DNA of 64,000 bases from Lelliottia sp. JS-SCA-14 (GCF_035593345.1 NZ_CP141606.1:992001-1056000); one strand, 5' to 3'; positions 8,173 through 17,930 are shown, counted from the first letter of the stretch. Notes: generated by a model from the sequence alone, not told the origin. A program made the numbers and translations.

Positions 8173-9723
8173 ATGCTTATGTCTCTTAATAACGAATCCC
8201 AGGCTCACGCTGGCGGCATGACCATGGAAAAAACACTGCCACAGGGCGGTGTATACGCCTCTCTGTTCGAAAAAATCAATTTAACGCCGGTCTCTGAACT
8301 CGGTGAACTGGATGGTTTCCAGGACAATAATGTGATGGCGGAAACCTCTGCCGACGCGCGCGTGACCGCGGCGGTGCAGGTCTTCATGCAGTGCCTGAAA
8401 AAATCCGGTCAGACCGTCGAAAAACTGGATAAAACCCTGCTCGACCACCACATCGCCGAGCTCGATTTCCAGATCAGCCGTCAGCTCGATGAAGTGATGC
8501 ACAACGACGAGTTCCAGAAAATCGAATCCGTCTGGCGCGGTCTGAAACACCTGGTCGATAAAACCGACTTCCGTCAGAACGTGAAACTGGAAATTCTGGA
8601 TCTCTCCAAAGACGAACTGCGTCAGGATTTCGAAGACTCCCCGGAAATCATCCAGAGCGGCCTGTACAAGCAGACCTATATCGCAGAATACGACACCCCG
8701 GGCGGCGAGCCGATTGGCGCGGTGATTTCTGCGTATGAATTCGATGCCAGCCCGCAGGACGTGGCGCTGATGCGCAACCTGTCCAAAGTCTCTGCCGCGG
8801 CGCACATGCCGTTTATCGGCTCCGCTGGCCCGAAATTCTTCCTCAAAGATTCGATGGAAGAAGTGGCCGCCATCAAAGATATCGGCAACTACTTCGATCG
8901 TGCTGAGTACATCAAGTGGAAATCCTTCCGCGAGACCGATGACTCCCGCTATATCGGCCTGGTGATGCCGCGCGTGCTGGGCCGTCTGCCGTATGGTCCG
9001 GATACCGTTCCTGTGCGCAGCTTCAACTACGTCGAAGAAGTGAAAGGCCCGGATCACGATAAATACCTGTGGACTAACGCCTCGTTTGCCTTCGCCGCCA
9101 ACATGGTGAAAAGCTTCATCAACAACGGCTGGTGCGTGCAGATCCGCGGCCCGCAGGCCGGTGGCGCAGTGAAAGACCTGCCGATCCACCTGTACGACCT
9201 CGGTACCGGCAACCAGGTGAAAATTCCGTCAGAAGTGATGATCCCGGAAACCCGCGAATTTGAATTCGCCAACCTCGGCTTCATCCCGCTGTCGTACTAC
9301 AAAAACCGCGACTACGCGTGCTTCTTCTCGGCGAACTCCACCCAGAAACCTGCGCTGTATGACACGGCGGATGCGACGGCTAACAGCCGCATCAACGCCC
9401 GTCTGCCGTACATCTTCCTCCTGTCCCGTATCGCGCACTACCTGAAGCTGATTCAGCGCGAAAACATCGGTACCACCAAAGACCGTCGTCTGCTGGAGCT
9501 GGAGCTGAACACCTGGGTACGTGGTCTGGTCACTGAAATGACCGATCCGGGCGATGAGCTGCAGGCGTCTCACCCGCTGCGCGACGCGAAAGTGCTGGTG
9601 GAAGATATCGAAGACAACCCGGGCTTCTTCCGCGTGAAACTGTACGCCGTACCGCACTTCCAGGTGGAAGGAATGGACGTCAACCTGTCGCTGGTCTCGC
9701 AGATGCCGAAGGCAAAAGCGTAA
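8173..9723 (+). CDS. tssC: T6SS contractile sheath large subunit TssC (VipB)
   Basis: 516 aa. Conserved TssC blocks are visible: ESVWRGLKHLVDKTDF, AHMPFIGSAGPKFF, VMPRVLGRLPYG, and NLGFIPLSYYKNRDYACFF before the C-terminal INARLPYIFLLSRIAHYLK. It forms the sheath with TssB. An in-frame ATG two codons later (8179) is an equally possible start. The codon use is strongly biased, with few rare codons, as expected for an abundant structural protein. Confidence 0.95.
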   Translation: MLMSLNNESQAHAGGMTMEKTLPQGGVYASLFEKINLTPVSELGELDGFQDNNVMAETSADARVTAAVQVFMQCLKKSGQTVEKLDKTLLDHHIAELDFQISRQLDEVMHNDEFQKIESVWRGLKHLVDKTDFRQNVKLEILDLSKDELRQDFEDSPEIIQSGLYKQTYIAEYDTPGGEPIGAVISAYEFDASPQDVALMRNLSKVSAAAHMPFIGSAGPKFFLKDSMEEVAAIKDIGNYFDRAEYIKWKSFRETDDSRYIGLVMPRVLGRLPYGPDTVPVRSFNYVEEVKGPDHDKYLWTNASFAFAANMVKSFINNGWCVQIRGPQAGGAVKDLPIHLYDLGTGNQVKIPSEVMIPETREFEFANLGFIPLSYYKNRDYACFFSANSTQKPALYDTADATANSRINARLPYIFLLSRIAHYLKLIQRENIGTTKDRRLLELELNTWVRGLVTEMTDPGDELQASHPLRDAKVLVEDIEDNPGFFRVKLYAVPHFQVEGMDVNLSLVSQMPKAKA

Positions 9724-9735
9724 TCAGGAGACGGA

Positions 9736-11073
9736 ATGAAAATTTATCGTCCGTTATGGACTGACGGGGCCTTTCTGGCCCCGCAACAGTTCCAGCAACA
9801 GTCCCGTTGGGATGCATACGTAGCGGAAAATGTGGCCCGAATGGGAATTGCTCATCCGTGGGGAGTGCTGGCGGCAGAATTTGATGATGCTGCCCTGGCG
9901 CTCTCACGGCTGAACGCCGTTCGCATCGTGGCCCGCTTTCCGGACGGCACGATCGTCGATTCCGACTGTGCGGACAACCTGCCGCCAGTCTGCGACCTGT
10001 CAACGGCTGCAGACCGCGATTCTGTTGAAGTCTTACTGGCTCTGCCGCTGCTGAGTGCCAATGGCGGCAATCTGGATGACGGTCAGGACAGCGAGCGCCC
10101 GCGCAGATGGAAATCTGAGCGGGTTAACGTGCAGGAGCTGGCGGGCCACGAAAGCGGTGAGCTGGCTGTGCTTCGTCAGGCGATGACACTCCGGTTATCC
10201 ACCCAGGAAAATACCGCTTACCTGACCTGTCCGGTAACGCGCCTGGTGCGTAATGCTCAGGGCCAGTGGAGCCGCGATCCGTCGTTCATGCCACCGCTGC
10301 TGTCCTTATCAGCAAGCCCGGTACTGGTGACTGAGTTCGGCGATCTGCTGATCCGTCTGCAGGCTCGCCGTCGGCGTCTGATGGCTATGCGTCGCGAGAG
10401 CAATGAGCGAATGGCGGATTTTGCCGTCGCCGACGTCTCACTGTTCTGGTTACTCAATGCCCTGAATAGCGCAGAGCCGGTCCTGGCTGAACTGTTACAG
10501 TCGCCTTCCCGCCACCCGGAGCTGCTGTACCGGGAGCTGGTCCGCCTGGCAGGTAGCCTGCTGACCTTCTCACTTGAGCATGATGCCGGAGATATCCCGG
10601 CTTACCAGCATGATGCGCCAGAGCAGGTTTTCCCACCGCTGTTGACGTTGCTCGACAAGCTGCTGGAAGCCAGCCTGCCGTCGCGGGTGATCAGCATTCA
10701 GCTGGAACATATCGATCAGATCTGGAGAGGCTCTCTGCACGATGCCCGTCTTCGTGAAGGGGCGGATTTCTATCTGTCGGTTCGCTCATCGATGCCGAAT
10801 CATGAGCTGCAGACCAAATTCCCGCTGTTGTGTAAAGCGGGCAGTCTCGACGACGTCTCCGATGTGGTGAACGTGGCCCTGAGCGGGATGGTGATCAAAC
10901 CGCTCAGTCACGTTCCGGCGGCGATTCCGTTGCGTCTGGAAAACCAGTATTTCTCACTGGATCTGAGTACCGATGCCGCGCGGGCCATGCTGGAAGCGGG
11001 TAGCTGTACGTTCTATACCCCAGGTTCACTCGGTGATGTGAAACTCGAACTCTTTGCGGTGCTGCGCACATGA
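9736..11073 (+). CDS. tssK: T6SS baseplate protein TssK
   Basis: 445 aa starting MKIYRPLWTDGAFLAPQQFQQQ, the standard TssK opening. TssK trimers link the baseplate to the TssJLM membrane complex through TssL and TssM. AGGAG precedes the start by a few nucleotides and the 3' end overlaps tssL by 4 nt (ATGA), showing coupled translation. Confidence 0.95.
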   Translation: MKIYRPLWTDGAFLAPQQFQQQSRWDAYVAENVARMGIAHPWGVLAAEFDDAALALSRLNAVRIVARFPDGTIVDSDCADNLPPVCDLSTAADRDSVEVLLALPLLSANGGNLDDGQDSERPRRWKSERVNVQELAGHESGELAVLRQAMTLRLSTQENTAYLTCPVTRLVRNAQGQWSRDPSFMPPLLSLSASPVLVTEFGDLLIRLQARRRRLMAMRRESNERMADFAVADVSLFWLLNALNSAEPVLAELLQSPSRHPELLYRELVRLAGSLLTFSLEHDAGDIPAYQHDAPEQVFPPLLTLLDKLLEASLPSRVISIQLEHIDQIWRGSLHDARLREGADFYLSVRSSMPNHELQTKFPLLCKAGSLDDVSDVVNVALSGMVIKPLSHVPAAIPLRLENQYFSLDLSTDAARAMLEAGSCTFYTPGSLGDVKLELFAVLRT

Positions 11074-11723
11074 AGACATCCGATCTTAGCCAAATCGAAC
11101 ACATCTTTTACCCTGGCTGGCTGATGGTCAGTCAGCTACGGGGCGGACAGGACGTTCGCGAAGGTGAAAAACTGTATCGGCATGCCTGTCGTCTGGTTCA
11201 GGACGCCCGCGCGGCTCTGACCGAGGCGGGTTACAGCGATATCAGTCGTGACCACATGGTGTATGCCCTGTGTGCCTTGCTCGATGAAAGCGTACTTAAC
11301 CGCGGTAAGACCGATGATGGCTATCTGGCCTGGCGAAAAGACCCGTTACAGGCGCGCTTTTTTGGCACGCTGAATGCGGGCGAGGAGTTGTGGGAACGTA
11401 TCCGGAACCTGCTTAAGGAAACCGCGCCGGATCAGGCGGTACTGCTGTGCCTGTATCGCACGCTCCAGCTCGGTTTTGTCGGGCAATATCGTGCGCAGGA
11501 TGACGAACGTCGCGAGGATGTTATCCGGGCGCTGAGTGAACGGGTTCCGCCGTTTACCCTTGCGCAGGATGCACCGATTGTCGCCCGGGCATCACGCCTG
11601 CGCAGCGGTCGTCGCTGGTACTGGCTTTCCTGGGTTACCGGTGCCGTGGTGCTGGTGGCGCTCTGGTTTTTCCTTTCCTCCACCCTGTCAGGGATGGTGG
11701 CTCAGATTGGCAGCATGGGGTAG
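11070..11723 (+). CDS. tssL: T6SS membrane-complex protein TssL, short DotU/IcmH form
   Basis: 217 aa with an N-terminal cytoplasmic helical domain (residues 1-180) containing LCALLDESVLN and ELWERI, and a single C-terminal membrane anchor (about residues 185-208, WYWLSWVTGAVVLVALWFFL). There is no peptidoglycan-binding domain on this protein; a separate OmpA-domain protein follows directly and could supply that function. The stop codon is immediately followed by the next start. Confidence 0.92.
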   Translation: MKTSDLSQIEHIFYPGWLMVSQLRGGQDVREGEKLYRHACRLVQDARAALTEAGYSDISRDHMVYALCALLDESVLNRGKTDDGYLAWRKDPLQARFFGTLNAGEELWERIRNLLKETAPDQAVLLCLYRTLQLGFVGQYRAQDDERREDVIRALSERVPPFTLAQDAPIVARASRLRSGRRWYWLSWVTGAVVLVALWFFLSSTLSGMVAQIGSMG

Positions 11724-13457
11724 ATGATGCGTGACGTTTACCGGAGCCTGCTGACCACCCTGAGTGGGATTTTGTGTCTGTGGCTGATCCTGGGATTCTG
11801 GCCGCTCTCGGTGGGAAGCCGGATAACGCTCAGCCTTCTGGTTCTGCTGGTTTGTGGCGCGCTGCTATGGCGACAGCGAACCCTGTCACTCAGTCGCGAG
11901 GAGGCGCTCAGGGATATTCAGGATGACAGCCTGCCGCCGGAAGATTTTCAGGGGGCAGTTGTACTTGCCTGCGGAGACAACGCCGCGCTGTTTGCGACGG
12001 AAAATCGTCATCGGGAAACCCGTCAGGGCTGGTATCTACGGGTTAAAGATGCTGAGCAACTGCCGTTGCTGGTCCAGCATCTGAGCCTGGTTCGTCCGGC
12101 GCTGGTGTCCCAGATTTCGGTATTACTGGCCATTCTGCCGGAAAGCCATCTTTCTGCCGATGCGTTTGCGCAGCAGCTACGGGGCTGGCAGCGGGCGGTG
12201 GTGCAGTGTCGCAGCACACTGGGCAGTCTGCCTCCTCTGTGGACGGTCAGCTGGGTTTCACCGCCAGCGGCAAGTGCGGATCCTGAGCCGGTCTGGTTTA
12301 CCACCGTCAGCACTCGCTCGGGTATTCAGGTTCATCAGCCCGGTCAGGGAAATTTATCTTTAAGCGAATGGACCCGGGAAACGGATGCCGCAGGACGTCT
12401 GTCACGACTGAGCCAGGCCCTGTGGCTTGACAGTTTTCTGGCGTGGCAGGCCAGCGCGGTAGACAGTTTGCTGTCAGTCCGTCAGAGCGAGCTTCCGGTC
12501 ATGAAACCCTGTGCTCAGGGGATCTGCATGCTGCCGGTCAGCGGTGCCGAGGGCAATCTCTGGCAACAGCATATTGCCGCGATTACCGCGCTGGAGCCTG
12601 AACAATCCCGGTCTGAGGGTGAACCTTTACCGTTGCCCGAACTGCTGCTGTCAGCACTTCCCCGACATAGGGGGATCAGTCGCAGGATGGTGTTCTGGCG
12701 TCATATTGGGCTTATTGGCGGCGTTTTCCTTGTGCTCGCCATGCTGGCCTCGTTTATCAATAACCAGCGGTTGATCCAGAGCGTTGGTGACCATCTGGCG
12801 CTGTATCACTCCCTTAAGGGCGAGCCTTACCAGCCGAAACTCAGGGCGCAGCAGCGCCTGCGGGCTGATGGTGCCTTGCTGGATGACTGGCTGCGCCGTG
12901 GGGAACCCGTTCGCTATCGCCTGGGCCTGTATCAGGGATTGCGCCTGATCCCGCCTGTGGAAGCGGCGCTCAGCGACTGGGCACCACCGCCACCACCGCC
13001 TCCGGTGATCAAGAAAATCGTTCAGGGGCCAAAGACTGTCCGCCTCGACAGCATGTCCCTGTTCGATTCCGGCAAATACGACCTCAAACCCGGCTCCACC
13101 AAACTGCTGGTGAACTCCCTGGTGGGCATAAAAGCCAAACCGGGCTGGCTGATCGTGGTCGCCGGGCATACGGATAACACCGGCAACCCAGGACTAAACC
13201 AGACGCTCTCTCAGAAACGTGCCGAAGCGGTGCGCGACTGGATGCGTGACACCGGTGACGTCCCTGAGAGCTGTTTTGCAGTTCAGGGCTATGGCGAAAG
13301 CCGCCCCATCGCAACCAATGACACGCCGGAAGGCCGCGCGCTCAACCGTCGTGTCGAAATCAGTCTGGTACCTCAGGCCAACGCCTGTCAGATACCGGGC
13401 AAACCCCAGACGCCATCGCAGGATGATGACGTCGTCCAAAACAAAATGGAGAAGTAA
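11724..13457 (+). CDS. T6SS OmpA-domain protein with TssM-like N-terminal half
   Basis: 577 aa. Two membrane segments near the N-terminus (about 8-25 and 30-48), a cytoplasmic stretch, a third membrane segment about residues 328-350, a proline run (PPPPPPP, about residue 425), then an OmpA-like peptidoglycan-binding domain with AGHTDNTG, LSQKRAEAVRDW, GYGESRP and NRRVEIS. The region after the third membrane segment (SFINNQRLIQ) resembles the same place in TssM of this locus (SFISNHNLIQ), so the N-terminal half looks like a shortened TssM. The protein probably anchors the membrane complex to the cell wall. Family members are usually annotated only as OmpA family protein. Confidence 0.82.
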   Translation: MMRDVYRSLLTTLSGILCLWLILGFWPLSVGSRITLSLLVLLVCGALLWRQRTLSLSREEALRDIQDDSLPPEDFQGAVVLACGDNAALFATENRHRETRQGWYLRVKDAEQLPLLVQHLSLVRPALVSQISVLLAILPESHLSADAFAQQLRGWQRAVVQCRSTLGSLPPLWTVSWVSPPAASADPEPVWFTTVSTRSGIQVHQPGQGNLSLSEWTRETDAAGRLSRLSQALWLDSFLAWQASAVDSLLSVRQSELPVMKPCAQGICMLPVSGAEGNLWQQHIAAITALEPEQSRSEGEPLPLPELLLSALPRHRGISRRMVFWRHIGLIGGVFLVLAMLASFINNQRLIQSVGDHLALYHSLKGEPYQPKLRAQQRLRADGALLDDWLRRGEPVRYRLGLYQGLRLIPPVEAALSDWAPPPPPPPVIKKIVQGPKTVRLDSMSLFDSGKYDLKPGSTKLLVNSLVGIKAKPGWLIVVAGHTDNTGNPGLNQTLSQKRAEAVRDWMRDTGDVPESCFAVQGYGESRPIATNDTPEGRALNRRVEISLVPQANACQIPGKPQTPSQDDDVVQNKMEK

Positions 13458-13459
13458 AA

Positions 13460-13951
13460 ATGGCAATTCCAGTTTATCTGTGGCTGAAAGATGACGGCGG
13501 TGCAGACATCAAAGGTTCTGTCGATGTGAAGGACCGCGAAGGCAGCATCGAAGTGGTTGCACAGGATCACTGCCTGTACATCCCAACCGATAACAACACC
13601 GGCAAACTGACCGGTACGCGTATCCACACGCCGTTCCTGTTCACCAAGGAAATCGACTCCTCCAGCCCGTATCTGTACAAGGCGGTGACCACCGGTCAGA
13701 CCCTGAAATCGGCTGAGTTCAAGTGGTACAAAATCAACGACGCGGGCCAGGAAGTTGAGTATTTCAACACCAAACTGGAAAACGTGAAGCTGGTGAAAGT
13801 TGCACCAAAAATGCACGACATCAAAGATCCTGCGATGGAAAAACATAACCATCTGGAAATGATCGAACTGCGTTACGAAAAAATCACCTGGACCTACAAA
13901 GACGGCAACATCATTCATTCCGATTCCTGGAACGAACGTACTACCGCGTAG
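13460..13951 (+). CDS. hcp: T6SS tube protein Hcp (TssD)
   Basis: 163 aa, starting MAIPVYLWLKDDGGADIKGS, with the Hcp beta-barrel pattern (TGKLTGTRIHTPFLFTKEID and MIELRYEKITWTYKDGNIIH). Hexameric rings stack into the inner tube expelled by sheath contraction and can carry small effectors. It starts 2 nt after the upstream stop codon. A stem-loop with a T-run follows, which would favour an hcp-rich transcript. Confidence 0.96.
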   Translation: MAIPVYLWLKDDGGADIKGSVDVKDREGSIEVVAQDHCLYIPTDNNTGKLTGTRIHTPFLFTKEIDSSSPYLYKAVTTGQTLKSAEFKWYKINDAGQEVEYFNTKLENVKLVKVAPKMHDIKDPAMEKHNHLEMIELRYEKITWTYKDGNIIHSDSWNERTTA

Positions 13952-13960
13952 TAAGTCCTT

Positions 13961-13994
13961 TGCGGGCAGGGTTTCCTGTCCGCAGTTTTTTGCT
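13961..13994 (+). terminator. Stem-loop terminator or attenuator after hcp
   Basis: GCGGGCAGG and CCTGTCCGC pair (one G-U) and are followed by GTTTTTTG. A second inverted repeat (TTTGCTGA ... TCAGCAAA) follows to about 14024. The position between hcp and clpV suggests partial termination, giving more hcp than downstream message. Confidence 0.65.
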
Positions 13995-14106
13995 GAGCGC
14001 CTGTTCGCGGACGTTCAGCAAAAATCACAATCCGCCTCCCTGACCTCATGCGCTTTGGTTCACAGCGAAGGGCGGTAGCGTGCCCGGAAAAAAGAAGAGA
14101 GAAAAA

Positions 14107-16746
14107 ATGGAAAACTCAGCCGTCCTGTTACGTCGCCTTAACCCTTACTGCGCCCGCGCGCTGGAAGGTGCCGCTTCCCTGTGCCAGACCCGCGCTCACG
14201 CCGAAATCCTGCCCGAACACTGGCTGCTGAAACTGCTGGAGCAGGGCGAGGGCGACCTCACGGTACTGGCGCGCCGCTACGAATGGGATATGGACGGCAT
14301 GTGGCAGGCGCTGCTGGGCTGGCTGGATCAGCTTCCGCGCTCGGTGCGCAGCCGCCCGACGCTCTCTGACTCTCTCAACACGCTGCTGAAACAGGCCTGG
14401 ATGGCCGCCTCTTTGCAGGGAGAAGAGCAGATCCGCAGCCAGCACCTGCTGATCGCCCTGACGGAAAGCCCGAAACTCATCCGCTGCGATGGCCTGTGGC
14501 CGCTGCTGACCCTCGGCCAGAGCCAGCTCGAACGCCTGCGTCCGCTGCTGGACGCCCAGTCTGACGAACGTGCGGAAGTGCAGCAGGAAGAAGAGCTGGC
14601 GCAGACGCACGGTGGTGAAGTGGAGTTTGTCGGGCGTCCGGTGGGCGCGGAAGTGAAAGAGGGCGAACTGTCGCCTGCGCTCCAGAATGCGCTGGATAAG
14701 TTCACCCTCGATGTCACCGCCAAAGCGAAAGAGGGCAAAATCGACCCGGTGTTTGGCCGCGAGACGGAAATCCGTCAGATGGTGGACATCCTCTCCCGCC
14801 GTCGTAAAAACAACCCGATCCTGGTCGGTGAGCCGGGCGTGGGTAAAACCGCGCTGGTGGAAGGGCTGGCGCTGCGTATTGCCGAAGGGAACGTCCCGGA
14901 ATCGCTCAAACCGGTCATTCTGCGCACCCTCGACCTCGGTCTGCTGCAGGCGGGCGCGGGCGTGAAAGGTGAATTCGAACAGCGCCTGAAAAACGTCATC
15001 GACGCCGTGCAGCAGTCACCGGTTCCTATCCTGCTGTTCATCGACGAAGCCCACACCATCATCGGCGCAGGCAACCAGGCGGGTGGCGCGGATGCCGCTA
15101 ACCTGCTGAAACCAGCATTAGCGCGCGGCGAACTGCGTACCATCGCGGCCACCACCTGGTCTGAGTACAAGCAGTATTTCGAACGCGACGCCGCGCTGGA
15201 GCGTCGCTTCCAGATGGTAAAAGTCGACGAGCCGGACGACGACACCGCCTGCCTGATGCTCAGAGGCCTCAAATCCCGCTACGCCGAACACCACAACGTC
15301 CACATCCATGACGACGCGGTGCGCGCGGCGGTGACGCTCTCCCGTCGCTACCTGACGGGTCGCCAACTGCCGGACAAAGCCGTCGATCTGCTCGACACCG
15401 CCGCCGCCCGCGTGCGCATGAGTCTCGACACCGTGCCGGAGCCGCTGACCCGCATCCGCGCGCAGCTCACCTCGCTGGCGATGGAGAAACAGGCGCTGCT
15501 GGAAGACCTGGCGGTGGGGCACTCCACGCACGGCGAGCGTCTGGCGGCGATAGAAGCCGAAGAGGTGAGTCTGATTGTCGAACTGGACGAACTGGAAACC
15601 CAGTACGGCCAGGAGCTGAAACTCACCGAACAACTGCTGGAGACCCGCCAGGACATCTCCCGCCAGAGCGAAACCCACGCCCTGCAACAGGCGCTGAACG
15701 GGATGCAGCACACCAACCCGCTGATCGCCGTGGACGTTGATGTGCGCACCGTCGCCACCGTCATCGCCGACTGGACCGGCGTGCCGCTCTCCTCCCTGAT
15801 GAAAGATGAGCAGACCGAACTCCTGAGTCTGGAAAATGAAATCGGCAAACGCGTGGTCGGCCAGGACGTGGCGCTGACCGCTATCGCCCAGCGCCTACGC
15901 GCCTCCAAAACCGGGCTGACATCGGAGAATGGCCCGCAGGGCGTGTTCCTGCTGGTCGGCCCGAGCGGCACCGGCAAAACCGAAACCGCCCTGACGCTGG
16001 CGGACGTGATGTACGGCGGGGAAAAATCCCTCATCACCATCAACCTCTCCGAGTACCAGGAGCCGCACACGGTTTCCCAGCTGAAAGGCTCGCCTCCGGG
16101 CTACGTCGGCTACGGCCAGGGCGGCATTCTGACCGAAGCCGTGCGCAAACGTCCGTACAGCGTGGTCCTGCTCGATGAAGTGGAAAAAGCCCACCGCGAC
16201 GTGATGAACCTGTTCTACCAGGTCTTCGACCGCGGCTTTATGCGCGACGGCGAAGGACGCGAGATCGACTTCCGCAACACGGTTATTCTGATGACCTCCA
16301 ACCTAGGCAGCGATCACCTGATGCAGCTCCTGGACGAACAGCCGGACGCCACCGAAGCGGATCTGCACGAGCTGCTGCGCCCGATCCTGCGCGATCACTT
16401 CCAGCCCGCGCTGCTGGCCCGCTTCCAGACGGTGATCTATCGTCCGCTGGCAGAGACCGCGATGCGCACCATCGTCGAGATGAAACTCAGTCAGGTGAGT
16501 AAGCGTCTGCATCGTCACTATGGACTGACCACGCATATCGAGTCGAGTTTGTTCGATGCGCTTACTTCTGCTTGTCTGCTGCCGGATACCGGGGCGCGTA
16601 ACGTCGACAGCCTGCTGAATCAGCAGATTTTGCCGGTGCTGAGCCAGCAGCTGCTGAGCCATATGGCGGCGAAGCAGAAGCCGGCTTCGCTGACGATGGG
16701 GTGGAGTGAGGAAGAGGGGATTGAGCTGGGGTTTGATGATTGCTAA
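14107..16746 (+). CDS. clpV: T6SS sheath-recycling ATPase ClpV (TssH)
   Basis: About 879 aa from the ATG at 14107, preceded by a GAAGAGAG ribosome site; an earlier in-frame ATG adds nine lysine-rich residues and is less likely. N-terminal Clp-N repeats (residues 1-150), first AAA+ module with GEPGVGKTA and LLFIDEAHT, a middle coiled-coil insert (about 410-520), and a second AAA+ module with GPSGTGKTE and VVLLDEVEKAH. ClpV unfolds contracted TssB/TssC sheaths so subunits can be reused. Confidence 0.95.
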   Translation: MENSAVLLRRLNPYCARALEGAASLCQTRAHAEILPEHWLLKLLEQGEGDLTVLARRYEWDMDGMWQALLGWLDQLPRSVRSRPTLSDSLNTLLKQAWMAASLQGEEQIRSQHLLIALTESPKLIRCDGLWPLLTLGQSQLERLRPLLDAQSDERAEVQQEEELAQTHGGEVEFVGRPVGAEVKEGELSPALQNALDKFTLDVTAKAKEGKIDPVFGRETEIRQMVDILSRRRKNNPILVGEPGVGKTALVEGLALRIAEGNVPESLKPVILRTLDLGLLQAGAGVKGEFEQRLKNVIDAVQQSPVPILLFIDEAHTIIGAGNQAGGADAANLLKPALARGELRTIAATTWSEYKQYFERDAALERRFQMVKVDEPDDDTACLMLRGLKSRYAEHHNVHIHDDAVRAAVTLSRRYLTGRQLPDKAVDLLDTAAARVRMSLDTVPEPLTRIRAQLTSLAMEKQALLEDLAVGHSTHGERLAAIEAEEVSLIVELDELETQYGQELKLTEQLLETRQDISRQSETHALQQALNGMQHTNPLIAVDVDVRTVATVIADWTGVPLSSLMKDEQTELLSLENEIGKRVVGQDVALTAIAQRLRASKTGLTSENGPQGVFLLVGPSGTGKTETALTLADVMYGGEKSLITINLSEYQEPHTVSQLKGSPPGYVGYGQGGILTEAVRKRPYSVVLLDEVEKAHRDVMNLFYQVFDRGFMRDGEGREIDFRNTVILMTSNLGSDHLMQLLDEQPDATEADLHELLRPILRDHFQPALLARFQTVIYRPLAETAMRTIVEMKLSQVSKRLHRHYGLTTHIESSLFDALTSACLLPDTGARNVDSLLNQQILPVLSQQLLSHMAAKQKPASLTMGWSEEEGIELGFDDC

Positions 16747-16758
16747 CGGAGGTTTGTG

Positions 16759-17295
16759 ATGTCTGATACCTTAAAGGAGGGTGGCGTCAGGCCACTCACT
16801 GCTGGTGAAATACAATTGGCACAATCTGTTTTTTTATTCACGATTGATTATTCAACAGTAAAGATACATAAGGACAGTTATCTGCCTTTTAATTTGCAGG
16901 ATAAACATACGGCTATGACTCCGAATGGTGAAATTTATTTTCGGAATGAATACCGAGATGATTTTTCGCAGACGACAGATGATTTTCAGCATCTGTTTAT
17001 CCACGAAATGAGTCACGTATGGCAACGGGCGAGAGGGATGAACGTTATAGGCCGGGGATTAGTGAGTTGGATGGTTAGCTATCGCTATACGCTCGATGGC
17101 CGTTTATTAAGTGAGTATCCCATGGAGCAACAGGCACAAATTATTGCAGATAATTTTATCCTGCAATATTTCGGCTATCCGGAATGGAATCGCCTTGAAA
17201 CCCAAAAAAATCCTGAAATTACACTTGATGGTGATATTTCAGAACCAGTAATACGTAAACAATACAAAAATGCATTGCGGGGGTTTCCATGGTGA
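16759..17295 (+). CDS. Putative zinc metallopeptidase, T6SS effector candidate (Vgr-related)
   Basis: 178 aa with a gluzincin-like motif: HEMSHVWQ gives HExxH at residues 82-86, and the downstream Glu123 in EYPMEQQAQ is a plausible third zinc ligand. There is no signal peptide. ACGGAGG precedes the ATG at 16759. It sits between clpV and vgrG and its 3' end overlaps a lipoprotein gene by 7 nt. A toxin-then-periplasmic-lipoprotein order beside vgrG is the usual layout of a T6SS effector/immunity pair. Proteins of this type are often annotated as Vgr-related or hypothetical. The substrate is unknown, and it could instead be a processing factor. The region is A+T-richer than clpV. Confidence 0.6.
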   Translation: MSDTLKEGGVRPLTAGEIQLAQSVFLFTIDYSTVKIHKDSYLPFNLQDKHTAMTPNGEIYFRNEYRDDFSQTTDDFQHLFIHEMSHVWQRARGMNVIGRGLVSWMVSYRYTLDGRLLSEYPMEQQAQIIADNFILQYFGYPEWNRLETQKNPEITLDGDISEPVIRKQYKNALRGFPW

Positions 17296-17792
17296 AGGTG
17301 ACTGATTTCCTGATCTTACGATCTATGCTTTTAACGAGTTTTAGCCTGCTAATTTTGACTGGATGTCCTGGGCCAGGTGACAGGATGCAGTTTGATGAGA
17401 CTGCAGTGGTTATGCAGCAGAGTGAAAGTGTATGTTTTAACGTCAATGATTCACAGGATTATCAACCTGCTGACATGGGCATCAATCCGCGAGGGATACC
17501 CTCAAAGGAGAAAAAATTTGATTTTTCTCCAGACCTCAAAGTTTCTGACGGTAAATTATGTATTCCTCCTTCTTATTATCACTTTCCGGATAATGGACAA
17601 TTTATTGTTGAGTACGTTTTAAAATCAAATAAAAATGAAGATATAACTAGAAGTGTTGTGGTTATTCTGGGGATTAAAAATGGACATATCTTCAACTTAA
17701 CTCCCACAGAAAAAGAAATATCGCTACCTTATTGCCGGTATGCTGAGGAATCTGCTTCAGGCCATTACATTACTGGAGCTTGCCAGCAATAG
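17289..17792 (+). CDS. Putative T6SS immunity periplasmic lipoprotein
   Basis: 167 aa with a lipoprotein signal ending LILTGC (lipidated Cys26). The mature part is a small beta-rich domain with further cysteines. It overlaps the upstream metallopeptidase gene, and that tight coupling points to an immunity function in the periplasm against the neighbouring effector. The pairing is inferred from position, signal type and family resemblance to lipoproteins encoded next to T6SS effectors. Confidence 0.6.
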   Translation: MVKVTDFLILRSMLLTSFSLLILTGCPGPGDRMQFDETAVVMQQSESVCFNVNDSQDYQPADMGINPRGIPSKEKKFDFSPDLKVSDGKLCIPPSYYHFPDNGQFIVEYVLKSNKNEDITRSVVVILGIKNGHIFNLTPTEKEISLPYCRYAEESASGHYITGACQQ

Positions 17793-17930
17793 AATTGACG
17801 GTGCTTAAGAAAGTTAATGGAATTCAGTGAATATAATTACCTTATTCATTTTCCTTTTCCAATAAAACCTGACATCTGCTTGTTGGCCGATGGTCATGGA
17901 CAACAAGGTTTTCCCTATGGAGCCAATATC

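Noticed and set aside
17817..17930. 38-residue N-terminal extension of VgrG
   Set aside because: The extra residues do not fit VgrG; ATG 17931 has a ribosome site and starts with the usual SLTDTLQKA-type opening.
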